DNA of 31,519 nucleotides. Source: an uncultured Actinomycetes bacterium (GTDB taxonomy: Bacteria; Actinomycetota; Actinomycetes; Nanopelagicales; Nanopelagicaceae). The position numbers and the translations under genes were made by a program. Location of the stretch: assembly GCA_903897155.1 (NCBI GenBank), contig CAIUAO010000050.1, forward strand, positions 1-31,519, written 5' to 3'. How positions within the stretch are numbered: position 1 is the stretch's first letter; each line of letters opens with the position of its first letter. Below, one piece after another: positions 1-8,162 of this stretch. The notes under the pieces are model-generated. The model had not been told where the DNA came from and did not search any database. It saw only the letters and a program-made list of their open reading frames with translations.

Positions 1-403
1 GGATGATTCCAAGGCAACTAATCCGCATGCTGCATCTGCTGCGCTTCTCTCACACCTTTCATCTATTTGGATTGCAGGTGGATTAGCAAAAGGTGCGAGT
101 ATGGATAATTTAATAATTAGATGTTCTAAGCGTATTAAGAGCGCAATTTTGATCGGCCAGGACTGTGACCTGATTGCGGCAGCATTCGATAAACATGCAC
201 CGCATGTGACATATTTTCGAGTTGAATTTGATGGAGATCCTGAAAATCTTATGCGTAGCGTTGTGTCAAAAGCCCAAGAGCTAGCACAGAGCGGGGATAC
301 TGTATTACTAGCCCCAGCATGCGCATCCATGGATCAATTCAAGGACTATGCAGAACGGGGAGATATTTTTGCTCGAACAGTAAGAGAAATGGTGGGAATG
401 TGA
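1..403 (+). CDS. murD: UDP-N-acetylmuramoylalanine--D-glutamate ligase (MurD), C-terminal part
   Basis: The reading frame is open from base 2, so this is the 3' end of a gene that begins before the window. MurD adds D-glutamate to UDP-MurNAc-L-Ala in the cytoplasm, using ATP. The visible part is the C-terminal ligase domain. It has the family motif DSKATNPHAA at the very start, then WIAGGLAKGA, and near the end the PACASMDQFKDYAERG stretch that is highly conserved in MurD. An internal ATG at 101 is not the real start, because the conserved DSKATNP motif lies upstream of it in frame. The TGA stop (401-403) overlaps the GTG start of ftsW by four bases (GTGA), so the two are probably translationally coupled. 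Identity is firm; only about 133 codons are present. Confidence 0.95.
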   Translation, partial: DDSKATNPHAASAALLSHLSSIWIAGGLAKGASMDNLIIRCSKRIKSAILIGQDCDLIAAAFDKHAPHVTYFRVEFDGDPENLMRSVVSKAQELAQSGDTVLLAPACASMDQFKDYAERGDIFARTVREMVGM

Positions 404-1584
404 GTATTCGTTCAACATCCCGCCGCGAGCAATACATAAGTTTTTTCAATAGACCAGCGACCCCTTACTACCTCATTATCAGCTCTGTAGCAGCTCTATC
501 AGCGCTCGGAATTGTCATGGTGCTTTCCGCATCTTCTGTAGTTTCATTACAGCAATCAGGGTCCACATACACAATATTTTTTCGGCAGCTCATGTTTTTT
601 GCCATCTCTCTCATAGTTGTTTACCTCTGCTCTCATTGGAAGAGATCTATTTGGGATCGTTTAGTTAAATATGCCTTACCAGTGAGCTTTCTTCTCATGC
701 TCCTGCCATTAACTCCGTTGAAGCAAACAATCAATGGCAATACAAGCTGGATTCGCCTTGGTCCACTAACAATGCAGCCAAGTGAGTTTGCAAAGATTGG
801 CTTAATTCTTTGGTGTGCTGCTCAGTTACAAAAGTATGAATTAAAAGCACTTGCTAAATCTTCTACGCGCCACGTGGCATTTTTATTACCTGGGACCGCA
901 ATCATCGTTGCCTTAATTCTCAAGGGTGGAGATCTAGGAACCACAATTATTATTCTTGGCATTGTTGCCGGCATGTTATTTGTAAGTGGACTGGCACTTC
1001 GTCACTTTATTTCGGTAGGTGCTGTACTTGGGATTGGAGTTGGGTTTCTAGTTTTCATGGCTCCATATAGGTTGCACAGATTTACAGCTGTATTAAACCC
1101 ATTTGCTCCATCTGTATATAAATTTGCTGGATGGCAGCCAGCTCATTCACTCATGGGACTTGCTAGTGGAGGTTTATTTGGCGTTGGCCTGGGAGCCAGC
1201 AGGCAAAAGTGGGGGAACCTGACAGAGGCGCATACAGATTTTATTTTCTCCGTTATTGGCGAGGAGCTGGGCTTACTTGGCACTCTGATAGTGCTAGTTT
1301 TATTTGCGGCTTTACTCTTTGGTATTTTTAAAACTGCGACACAGACGAAAGACCTTTTCTCCCGATATGCATGTGCCGGAGTAGGCATCTGGATGCTCAT
1401 GCAGGTCATTATTAATATCGGCTCAACAATTGGAGTCCTTCCAGTGGTCGGAGTGACTTTGCCCTTTGTGAGCTATGGAGGATCATCTTTAATCGCAAAT
1501 TTTGTCGGAATCGGTTATGTTCTCAATGTGGCACGCAAAGATCCCGATATTCGCCTGGCAGTTCGCGCCCAAAAGAATCCATAA
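400..1584 (+). CDS. ftsW: Septal peptidoglycan glycosyltransferase FtsW (SEDS family)
   Basis: FtsW polymerises lipid II into glycan strands at the septum, working with a class B PBP. The product is about 394 residues and rich in hydrophobic segments, consistent with the ten-helix SEDS fold. Family marks are NTSWIRLGP, PSEFAKIG, GDLGT, the extracellular loop EAHTDFIFSVIGEELG (the Asp at about residue 280 matches the essential SEDS aspartate), and the C-terminal signature LPFVSYGGSS. I chose the GTG at 400, which overlaps the murD stop as GTGA. A longer frame from 319 would run deep into murD and adds nothing conserved. It sits between murD and murG, the usual actinobacterial place. The start codon is inferred; the function is firm. 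Confidence 0.95.
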   Translation: MSIRSTSRREQYISFFNRPATPYYLIISSVAALSALGIVMVLSASSVVSLQQSGSTYTIFFRQLMFFAISLIVVYLCSHWKRSIWDRLVKYALPVSFLLMLLPLTPLKQTINGNTSWIRLGPLTMQPSEFAKIGLILWCAAQLQKYELKALAKSSTRHVAFLLPGTAIIVALILKGGDLGTTIIILGIVAGMLFVSGLALRHFISVGAVLGIGVGFLVFMAPYRLHRFTAVLNPFAPSVYKFAGWQPAHSLMGLASGGLFGVGLGASRQKWGNLTEAHTDFIFSVIGEELGLLGTLIVLVLFAALLFGIFKTATQTKDLFSRYACAGVGIWMLMQVIINIGSTIGVLPVVGVTLPFVSYGGSSLIANFVGIGYVLNVARKDPDIRLAVRAQKNP

Positions 1585-1590
1585 CATTTA

Positions 1591-2676
1591 ATGACAAAGA
1601 AAACTGTTCTTTTCGCAGCAGCCGGAACCGCTGGGCATGTTGAGCCAGCTTTAGCAGTTGCAAGATGGTTGCGTAGCCAAAATTCCGAAATCACATGCCT
1701 GTTTGTAGGAACTCACTCTGGCGTTGAGAATTCCCTAGTTGAAGCTGCTGGTTTTGAACTCAAAAGAATTGAAAAAGCAGCTTTCCCACGCAAGATTAAT
1801 CTCCAAGCTCTGACTTGGAAGTTTCGTTATCTCAAATCTTTATATCAGGCTGACCGGTTAGTGAAAGGCGCAGATGTTGTTGTTGGTTTTGGTGGGTATG
1901 TAGCTGCATCGGTTTATCTTGCGGCAAAGATGCGCCGAAAGCAGATTATTATTCATGAGGCAAATGCAAAGCCAGGAATGGCAAACAGACTTGGAAATTT
2001 CCTTGGCGGTCGAACTCTCGTTGCTTTTAGTTCTGCAGACAAAGTGCTGGATCATGTTGATGTTGTCGGGATCCCGCTTCGATCTGAGGTTATATATTTA
2101 GCAAAAATGTCAGCAATTGATCGAGTATCCGCCAGATCCACTGCTATAAAAAAACTTGGTATTAAAGATAGTCAGCCTACTGTTGTAATATTTGGCGGCT
2201 CTCTAGGTTCAGTTAAATTTAATAGCGTTATTGAGCACTCTCTTGAGGCTTTTAAGAATCTAGATATTCAAGTCATCCATTCTGTGGGTAGAAACAATCC
2301 ACTCCCAAGTGCAACTCAGAACTACTTTCCTTTCTCTTATATTGAAGATATGGCCTCGGTATACGCGGTAGCGGATTTAGTTATTGCAAGAAGTGGCGCT
2401 GTAAGCGTATTTGAAACAGGAGCTCTAGGAATTTTTACCCTTTATGTTCCTCTGCCGATTGGCAATGGTGAGCAAGTGCAAAATGCTCAGCAAGTTGTAT
2501 CTATTGGTGGTGGAATGCTCATCGATAACAGTGAATTCTCAGCTCCGTGGGTGAGTGAAAATTTGGCTAAAATTATGAAGAGAGCAAGCGAGTATAGAGT
2601 TTTAAGTGGCAATTCAAACTTTCCACTTGATGCAGATGCGCGAGTAGGAAGATATGTATTGGATGCTCTCCTATGA
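1591..2676 (+). CDS. murG: UDP-GlcNAc:lipid I N-acetylglucosaminyltransferase MurG
   Basis: MurG transfers GlcNAc onto lipid I to make lipid II on the inner face of the membrane. At 361 residues it has the normal length for a GT28 enzyme. The N-terminal domain carries the Gly-rich loop AAGTAGHVEPALAVA (the actinobacterial form of GGTGGH) and HEANAKPGMANR. The C-terminal UDP-GlcNAc-binding domain has IFGGSLGS, ARSGAVSVFE and PIGNGEQVQNA. The ATG lies six bases after the ftsW stop and has no clear Shine-Dalgarno, so translation may depend on ribosomes finishing ftsW. The stop overlaps the murC start by four bases. No damage to the frame is visible. Confidence 0.95.
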   Translation: MTKKTVLFAAAGTAGHVEPALAVARWLRSQNSEITCLFVGTHSGVENSLVEAAGFELKRIEKAAFPRKINLQALTWKFRYLKSLYQADRLVKGADVVVGFGGYVAASVYLAAKMRRKQIIIHEANAKPGMANRLGNFLGGRTLVAFSSADKVLDHVDVVGIPLRSEVIYLAKMSAIDRVSARSTAIKKLGIKDSQPTVVIFGGSLGSVKFNSVIEHSLEAFKNLDIQVIHSVGRNNPLPSATQNYFPFSYIEDMASVYAVADLVIARSGAVSVFETGALGIFTLYVPLPIGNGEQVQNAQQVVSIGGGMLIDNSEFSAPWVSENLAKIMKRASEYRVLSGNSNFPLDADARVGRYVLDALL

Positions 2677-4067
2677 TCAGTAACGTTCAAAAACTTGCTG
2701 GCAAGCGCATTCACTTTGTGGGCATTGGCGGAGCTGGCATGAGCGGAATTGCTCGCATCATGATCGCAGAGGGACTCAATGTGAGCGGATCAGATATGAA
2801 GCGATCTGCCATTGTTGATTCTCTTGAGTCACTAGGCGCAGAAGTATTTATTGGCCATGATGCAGAAAATGTTAAAGGCGCCCACCTCGTGATCGCATCA
2901 GGTGCGATAGGGGACACCAATGTTGAAATTACTGCCGCCCACAGTGCTGGTATTGAAGTCTTAACTAGAGCAGAAGCGTTAGCAATGTTGATGGTAGGGA
3001 AAAAGTCAGTAGCGGTTGCTGGAACACATGGAAAGACAACGACAACTTCCATGCTTACCGTTGCGCTTCAATCTGCCGGCAGCGACCCATCCTTTGCGAT
3101 TGGAGGCTTAATAAATAGCTCTGGGCTCAATGCTCATCTTGGCAGCGGTGAGACCTTCGTGGCTGAGGCTGATGAATCTGATGGCTCTTTCACGGCCTAC
3201 CACCCATTTGGGGCGATCATTACAAATATTGAGTTAGATCACGTTGATCACTTTAAATCACTCGATGAGGTTTTCAAAGCATTCCTAGACTTTGTTGATT
3301 CGATTCAAAGCGGTGGCTTTCTTGTTGTTTGTATTGATGATCCTGGCGTGAAAACACTTCTCAAGCAGGTTAAGCGCAGTGATATCCGTGTGATTACTTA
3401 CGGCCAAGATGCAGCCGATTACACAATCTCTAGAATTCTTTTGCAGCCAGGTGACTGTCTTGCCAGAGTCTCAATGAGCGGGAAAATTTTGCCTGATTTG
3501 CACCTTGAAATTCCTGGCCAGCACAACCTTATGAATGCAGTTGCAGCCCTTGCGGCAGGTGTTGCACTCGGCGTGAATCCAGAAAGCCTTATTACCGGTC
3601 TTTCTAAATATTCTGGCTCACGGCGTCGTTTTGAACACAAAGGCGTAGTTAATGGGATTGAAGTCATTGATGATTACGGGCATCACCCGACTGAACTGCG
3701 CGTAACGTTAGAAACGGCAAAGAATTATGCTCAATCTGGCAGAGTCATAGTAGTTTTTCAACCCCATAGATATTCCAGAACTCAAGCATTTGCTCCTGAA
3801 TTTGCTCATGCGCTGTCAATTGCAGATGATGTTTTAGTTTTAGAGATATATCCAGCAAGTGAAGAGCCTATTCCAGGGGTGACATCGCAGATGATCACAA
3901 AGCTTATGGATCAAGGACGCTCTGACTTTGAGCCATCCATGGTCAAAGCCGTTGAAAGAGTTGTCTTAATCGCCAAGCCTGGTGATGTAATTATCACTCT
4001 TGGCGCAGGAGATGTAAGTTCACTGGCACCTGTAATTGTTCAAGCATTGGCAGAGAAACATTCGTAA
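2673..4067 (+). CDS. murC: UDP-N-acetylmuramate--L-alanine ligase (MurC)
   Basis: MurC adds the first amino acid, L-Ala, to UDP-MurNAc using ATP. The 464-residue product has the three Mur-ligase domains. These are an N-terminal Rossmann part with GIGGAGMSGIARIM, the ATP-binding P-loop GTHGKTTTTSM (about residue 117 on) with EADESDGSF in the central domain, and the C-terminal domain with VIDDYGHHPTE and QPHRYSRTQAF. The ATG overlaps the murG stop (ATGA). murC is followed directly by ftsQ, so no murB or ddl is interposed. Identity is firm. Confidence 0.96.
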   Translation: MISNVQKLAGKRIHFVGIGGAGMSGIARIMIAEGLNVSGSDMKRSAIVDSLESLGAEVFIGHDAENVKGAHLVIASGAIGDTNVEITAAHSAGIEVLTRAEALAMLMVGKKSVAVAGTHGKTTTTSMLTVALQSAGSDPSFAIGGLINSSGLNAHLGSGETFVAEADESDGSFTAYHPFGAIITNIELDHVDHFKSLDEVFKAFLDFVDSIQSGGFLVVCIDDPGVKTLLKQVKRSDIRVITYGQDAADYTISRILLQPGDCLARVSMSGKILPDLHLEIPGQHNLMNAVAALAAGVALGVNPESLITGLSKYSGSRRRFEHKGVVNGIEVIDDYGHHPTELRVTLETAKNYAQSGRVIVVFQPHRYSRTQAFAPEFAHALSIADDVLVLEIYPASEEPIPGVTSQMITKLMDQGRSDFEPSMVKAVERVVLIAKPGDVIITLGAGDVSSLAPVIVQALAEKHS

Positions 4068-4767
4068 GATTCAATGGATCAGATCAAAGAATCTGCCTGC
4101 AATTGCTCTCATACTTGTCCTAGTTGGCTTATGCGCATACATGCTTGGGTGGTCAAAGCTACTTGTTGTAAAGAAGATTGATCTTTCTGCAAGTGGCAAT
4201 GAAGTTCTTATTTCACAGATTATCGAACCTGGTGATATGCATTTAGGTTTGCCTCTTGCCAGAGTTAATGTTTCTAAAATCAATCGAGACTTATCTGGCC
4301 AAAAATGGATTAAATCACTCAAGATTAATCGTCACTGGGCTTCAGGCAATGTAAGCATTACGGTCATACCTAGAATCCCGGTGGCAAGGTATGAGGTAAA
4401 TGGCGCAGTCAATTACTTTGATAGCCAAGGAATATCTTTTGCCGCGCCAAGTGCACCCAATGGCCTTCCGTTGATCACCTTCACATCACAGGATCAGGCC
4501 TCTAAGCAGGCAGTGGCAGATTTTTTGACCAAGATCCCGACCGATTTTCTCACCGGAATGAGTGATCTACAGGTCCTATCTGCAGAATCGATCATGATGA
4601 CAACCTCTCTACCTGGTTTTAGTAGCCTTGAAATATCCTGGGGAAGCCCAACTCAATTACCACTAAAGATCAATGTTTTACGTCACTTATTGGCCCTTGG
4701 AGATAATGCAAAAGTCATACGAGTTGACCTGACAAACCCACTGGCACCTGTAACTTCTACCAAGTAA
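4036..4767 (+). CDS. ftsQ: Cell division protein FtsQ (POTRA domain)
   Basis: FtsQ is a single-pass divisome protein linking early and late division proteins. The 243-residue product has a short basic cytoplasmic N-terminus, one transmembrane segment (about residues 22-41), then a POTRA-like domain (KKIDLSASGNEVLISQ through ISVTVIPR-like strands, seen here as NVSITVIPRIPVARYEV) and a less conserved beta domain. The start is TTG at 4036. It is the first codon after an in-frame TAA at 4033-4035, and the next canonical start (ATG 4141) would fall inside the membrane helix. TTG 4036 is therefore nearly forced, giving a 32-base overlap with murC. Sequence conservation is low as usual, so the call also rests on position between murC and ftsZ. 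Confidence 0.88.
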   Translation: MFKHWQRNIRKIQWIRSKNLPAIALILVLVGLCAYMLGWSKLLVVKKIDLSASGNEVLISQIIEPGDMHLGLPLARVNVSKINRDLSGQKWIKSLKINRHWASGNVSITVIPRIPVARYEVNGAVNYFDSQGISFAAPSAPNGLPLITFTSQDQASKQAVADFLTKIPTDFLTGMSDLQVLSAESIMMTTSLPGFSSLEISWGSPTQLPLKINVLRHLLALGDNAKVIRVDLTNPLAPVTSTK

Positions 4768-4779
4768 TTCTTAAGAATT
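4766..4779. repeat. 14-base perfect palindrome after ftsQ
   Basis: AATTCTTAAGAATT starts inside the ftsQ stop codon and is its own reverse complement. It has no loop and no T-run after it, so it does not look like an intrinsic terminator. It could be a protein-binding dyad upstream of ftsZ, or chance in AT-rich DNA. Confidence 0.3.
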
Positions 4780-4817
4780 TATTGCGTAATAAATAATTTA
4801 ATAAATCGTGTCGGTCA

Positions 4818-4846
4818 TTGATAGAGACAGCGCTGAGTCCTACTTT
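4818..4846 (+). promoter_or_regulatory. Candidate ftsZ promoter
   Basis: The 145-base gap before ftsZ is the largest in the division cluster and is the natural place for a dedicated promoter. TTGATA (4818-4823), a 17-base spacer and TACTTT (4841-4846) give a sigma70-like arrangement with a good -35 and a mediocre -10. A second -10-like box, TAGAGT (4890-4895), lies nearer the gene. Actinobacterial ftsZ genes are often served by several promoters, so both may be used. This is pattern reading only. Confidence 0.35.
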
Positions 4847-4912
4847 TACGCATCAGAATTCAACGTGCTTTAACTCTCAAGTAGAGATTTAGAGTCCAAG
4901 GAAAGGCATACC

Positions 4913-6067
4913 GTGGCTACACCACAGAATTATCTAGCAGTAATTAAAGTCGTCGGAATTGGTGGCGGCGGAGTTAATGCTGTTAACAGAATGATTGAAG
5001 CGGGCCTTAAAGGTGTTGAGTTCATTGCAATCAATACAGATGCACAACAACTCATCATGAGTGATGCAGATGTGAAATTAGATATTGGTCGTAAATCAAC
5101 TCGTGGTCTTGGAGCAGGTGCTGCGCCAGAAGTTGGTCGTCAAGCTGCGCTTGATCACATGGATGAAATTGAAGAAGTACTTCGTGGAGCAGATATGGTT
5201 TTTGTTACTGCTGGTGAAGGTGGCGGCACAGGAACAGGCGGAGCACCGATCATTGCAAAGATTGCAAAAGATCTAGGCGCGCTTACAGTTGGTGTAGTTA
5301 CAAAACCATTTTCATTTGAAGCAAAGCATAGGACTGCTCAAGCAGAAGTAGGAATTGAACTTCTACGTGCTGAAGTAGATACTCTTATTGTTATTCCAAA
5401 TGACCGTCTACTTGCAATTTCAGATCGCTCAATTACTGCAGTTGAAGCATTCAGAAGCGCCGATCAAGTATTGCTCTCTGGTGTGCAGGGAATTACAGAT
5501 TTGATTACAACTCCTGGTCTTATCAACTTAGACTTTGCAGATGTGAAGAGCGTTATGGAAGGCGCAGGATCTGCGCTTATGGGTATTGGTTCGGCTCGCG
5601 GTGAAGCTCGCGCTACCCGCGCAGCTGAGTTAGCAATCTCAAGCCCACTTCTTGAAGCATCTATCGATGGAGCGCGTGGAGTACTTCTTTCGATTGCAGG
5701 TGGTTCAGACCTTGGCTTATTTGAACTTAGTGAAGCAGCTGAATTGGTAGCAAAGTTTGCTCACCCTGATGCAAATATCATCTTTGGAACAGTAATTGAT
5801 GACGCACTAGGCGATGAGATCAGAATTACCGTTATTGCTGCAGGTTTTGAAGGTGGTGCACCAAAGCGTGTTTCAATGCCAACAATTGATGCAAGCGTTC
5901 TCAACGGCGTAGCAAATCCGATCGCCAATAATGACCCAATCGCCGTGGCATTAGATCTTGGCCTTCAAGAAGACACTTTAGAAGTACCTGTTGCATCCAA
6001 GCGTAGGATCACTTTTGAAGAATTAGTGAGCGAAGACGAGATAGACGTTCCTGACTTTATGAAGTAA
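4913..6067 (+). CDS. ftsZ: Cell division GTPase FtsZ
   Basis: FtsZ is the tubulin-like GTPase that forms the Z ring. The 384-residue product has the N-terminal GIGGGGVNAVNRM loop, the tubulin signature GEGGGTGTGGAP, the T7/synergy region with NLDFADVKSVM, and a short C-terminal linker. It ends in a conserved tail, DEIDVPDFMK, the peptide that binds partners such as SepF. The GTG start at 4913 is supported by a purine-rich ribosome site AAGGAAAGG at 4898-4906. Codon use looks more optimised than in ftsQ or pgeF, as expected for a highly expressed gene. The stop is followed with no gap by the pgeF ATG (TAAATG). Confidence 0.98.
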   Translation: MATPQNYLAVIKVVGIGGGGVNAVNRMIEAGLKGVEFIAINTDAQQLIMSDADVKLDIGRKSTRGLGAGAAPEVGRQAALDHMDEIEEVLRGADMVFVTAGEGGGTGTGGAPIIAKIAKDLGALTVGVVTKPFSFEAKHRTAQAEVGIELLRAEVDTLIVIPNDRLLAISDRSITAVEAFRSADQVLLSGVQGITDLITTPGLINLDFADVKSVMEGAGSALMGIGSARGEARATRAAELAISSPLLEASIDGARGVLLSIAGGSDLGLFELSEAAELVAKFAHPDANIIFGTVIDDALGDEIRITVIAAGFEGGAPKRVSMPTIDASVLNGVANPIANNDPIAVALDLGLQEDTLEVPVASKRRITFEELVSEDEIDVPDFMK

Positions 6068-6694
6068 ATGTCGCGTATTTTTTTCACATCCCGATCTTGT
6101 GGAGATATGAAAATGCCAGAAGCACGGCAACCACTTCAACGCAGCCTTTCCTTGGAAGGCCTTGCTTTTATGGAGCAAACACATAGCGATGTTATTGAAG
6201 TTATTAAAAGTGGTCAGGGTGAGCCCTTAGCAGATTCCCTTATAACTACTACAAGAGGTATGGCAGTAGCCGTCCTTGTCGCCGATTGCATTCCATTACT
6301 CCTTTCTAGTGAAAATGCGGTTGCTGCTGTGCATGTTGGGCGCAAGGGAGTATTAAACAAAATTGCAATTAAGACCATTGAAAAAATGAGATTACTTGAA
6401 GCGGAGAAAATATCTGCAATTATCGGACCTTCCATATGCGATAAGTGTTATGAAGTTTCACCGCAGATGTATGAGGAGATCACAGAAGTTGTGCCAGCAA
6501 GTGCCACAACCAAGGCACTTCACGCACTTGATCTCAAGGCAGCTCTCATCGACCAACTCACATCCATGTCTGTTGAAGTCAACAACGTGCAGCTCTGCAC
6601 GCTCTGTTCTAAGGGCCAATCTGGCAAGAGTGATTACTTCTCATATCGCGGCGGGGATGAATTCGCTCGTGGCGCTGGGGTAATTTGCTTGTGA
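6068..6694 (+). CDS. pgeF: Peptidoglycan editing factor / purine nucleoside phosphorylase family protein (YfiH, PgeF)
   Basis: This 208-residue protein belongs to the Cu-oxidase_4 / YlmD-YfiH family, which lies next to ftsZ in many bacteria. Members have been linked to removal of misincorporated residues in peptidoglycan precursors and to purine nucleoside cleavage. The zinc-ligand motifs are visible: QTHSD (His), VADCIPLLL (Cys) and AAVHVGRKG (His). They are followed by IGPSICDKCYEV, HALDLKAALI and YFSYRGG near the C-terminus. The N-terminus is a little shorter than in many homologues. The ATG follows the ftsZ stop directly, with no distinct Shine-Dalgarno, so coupling to ftsZ is likely. Family is firm; the physiological substrate is not shown by the sequence. 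Confidence 0.88.
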   Translation: MSRIFFTSRSCGDMKMPEARQPLQRSLSLEGLAFMEQTHSDVIEVIKSGQGEPLADSLITTTRGMAVAVLVADCIPLLLSSENAVAAVHVGRKGVLNKIAIKTIEKMRLLEAEKISAIIGPSICDKCYEVSPQMYEEITEVVPASATTKALHALDLKAALIDQLTSMSVEVNNVQLCTLCSKGQSGKSDYFSYRGGDEFARGAGVICL

Positions 6695-7383
6695 GTGATC
6701 TACGGAGGCAAGAACTTAAGCAGAGCTTGGTACATGTGAAGGAGCGGATTGCAGCCGCGACTAGGCAATCAGGCAGAAACATTGATGAGATCACCCTGGT
6801 TGTTGTCACCAAGACCTTTCCTGTAACTGATGCCCAGATTCTTTATGAATTAGGGGAGCGAAATTTTGGGGAAAACCGCAATGAGGAGGGATTATCTAAA
6901 AAGGAGCTTGTAGGCCCTGATGCAATCTGGCATTTCCAAGGACAGGTCCAAAGCAAAAAGATTCGTCAGATTACCCAATGGGCAGAGGTTGTTCATTCAT
7001 TAGATTCAGTTGACCATGCTCGAAAGTTCGCGGATGCGGATAATGCAAATGCCCTTAAGTTTTTTCTTCAAGTAAATCTAGAACCATCTCGTGCCGATCG
7101 AGGCGGTGTCAGTATTGCTGGGCTCCAAGATTTCCTAGGTGAGATCGCAGGTCTTAAAAACATCAACATTATTGGGCTCATGACGGTAGCCCCACTTGGC
7201 GTTGACCCAGAAGGTGCATTTGAGGAAGTTGCCAAAGCGAAGAATTTGGTCCAGAAAAATTACCCATCAATTACTCAGTTATCCATGGGTATGAGTGGAG
7301 ACTTTGAAGAGGCGATTAAATACGGTGCGACACATATCCGCATAGGTAGTTCAATCCTCGGATCTAGGCCTGCCCAAGCCTAA
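6691..7383 (+). CDS. yggS: YggS-family pyridoxal phosphate homeostasis protein
   Basis: This is a single-domain PLP-binding TIM-barrel protein (YggS/PROSC/YlmE family), involved in vitamin B6 and amino-acid balance and not known as a metabolic enzyme. About 230 residues. Visible motifs are TLVVVTKTFP (the Lys, about residue 41, should carry PLP), GERNFGENRNEE, IWHFQGQVQSKK, HSLDSVDHA and LSMGMSGDFEEAIKYGATHIRIGSS. I prefer the GTG at 6691, which overlaps the pgeF stop as GTGA, like the murD-ftsW junction. A TTG two codons upstream (6685), nearer a GGGG run, is the alternative. Confidence 0.92.
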   Translation: MSDLRRQELKQSLVHVKERIAAATRQSGRNIDEITLVVVTKTFPVTDAQILYELGERNFGENRNEEGLSKKELVGPDAIWHFQGQVQSKKIRQITQWAEVVHSLDSVDHARKFADADNANALKFFLQVNLEPSRADRGGVSIAGLQDFLGEIAGLKNINIIGLMTVAPLGVDPEGAFEEVAKAKNLVQKNYPSITQLSMGMSGDFEEAIKYGATHIRIGSSILGSRPAQA

Positions 7384-7386
7384 ACT
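7381..7386 (+). promoter_or_regulatory. Candidate -10 box for leaderless sepF transcript
   Basis: TAAACT matches TANNNT and ends seven bases before the sepF ATG. No Shine-Dalgarno is present in the short gap, so transcription starting about seven bases downstream would begin at or beside the start codon. No -35 hexamer is recognisable. The box includes the yggS stop codon. Confidence 0.4.
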
Positions 7387-7393
7387 TCTACCC

Positions 7394-7855
7394 ATGGCTA
7401 ACGTATTTAAAAAAGCAGCAAATTACCTCGGCTTAGCTGAGGACGATGAAGAGTTCAGCGCGATCCCATCGGTCCCTGAAACACGTCGTAGCGTGAGAGC
7501 AGTTGCGCAAGCTGCGACAGCCCGTCCAACATTCACACAAGTTTCACATCCAGCTCAGCAAGAAGCGTTGCCTGTAATGGACCAAATTTTCACAATACAT
7601 CCACGCTTTTATAACGAAGCACGTGTTGTTGGCGAGCGATATAGAGAAGGTCAGCCAGTTCTTATGAACTTGACGGATATGGATGAGTCAGAGCGTAAGC
7701 GTCTTGTTGATTTTGCATCTGGTTTAGTTTTTGGTCATCATGGAAGTATTGAACGTGTTACGTCAAAGGTTTTTCTTTTAACACCTCCAAATGTTCGTGT
7801 GAGTACCGAAAATAAAACAGCAGCAGCCGAAGCAAGTTTCTTTAACCAAAGCTAA
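7394..7855 (+). CDS. sepF: Cell division protein SepF
   Basis: SepF tethers FtsZ to the membrane. It is the main Z-ring anchor in Actinobacteria, which lack FtsA, and no ftsA is seen here. The 153-residue product has a short N-terminal amphipathic stretch (MANVFKKAANYLGLAE), a variable linker, and the SepF core from about residue 60 with IHPRFYNEARVVGERYREG, VLMNLTDMDESERKRLVDFASG and KVFLLTPPNVRV. The start has no ribosome-binding site but lies seven bases after a TAAACT box, so the mRNA may be leaderless. It sits ten bases after the yggS stop. Confidence 0.95.
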   Translation: MANVFKKAANYLGLAEDDEEFSAIPSVPETRRSVRAVAQAATARPTFTQVSHPAQQEALPVMDQIFTIHPRFYNEARVVGERYREGQPVLMNLTDMDESERKRLVDFASGLVFGHHGSIERVTSKVFLLTPPNVRVSTENKTAAAEASFFNQS

Positions 7856-7877
7856 TTTCTTTTTACAGGAGTAGCTC

Positions 7878-8162
7878 ATGACATCATTTGGAATTATTCT
7901 TGGATGGATTCTTCAATTATTTCTCATTGCATTATTTGCACGAGTAATTCTTGATTACGTCCGCATGTTCTCCCCACAATGGAGACCACGAGGAATCGTG
8001 CTTGGGATCGCTGAAGCAGTTTATGGAATTACAGACCCTGTTATGCGATTTGTCCGCCGCTTTATCCCGCCGCTTCGTCTTGGACCAGTAGCTGTTGATT
8101 TATCTTTTATTTTGGTCTTTATCGTTACTCAAATACTTATTTCGCTAGTTCGCTCTCTTTAA
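7878..8162 (+). CDS. yggT: YggT family membrane protein
   Basis: A 94-residue protein with two hydrophobic segments (about residues 5-25 and 70-92) flanking an amphipathic basic stretch, the usual YggT build. The family motif is seen as ITDPVMRFVRRFIPP followed by DLSFILVFI. The function of YggT proteins is unsettled; they travel with sepF and division genes. The ATG at 7878 has a good AGGAG at 7867-7871. The 3' end overlaps the end of the oppositely oriented ileS by 18 bases, and the divIVA gene that normally follows in Actinobacteria is absent. Confidence 0.9.
   Translation: MTSFGIILGWILQLFLIALFARVILDYVRMFSPQWRPRGIVLGIAEAVYGITDPVMRFVRRFIPPLRLGPVAVDLSFILVFIVTQILISLVRSL

Noticed and set aside
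6074..6083. T-run that might mark an intrinsic terminator after ftsZ
   Set aside because: It lies inside the pgeF coding start and is not preceded by a GC-rich hairpin.
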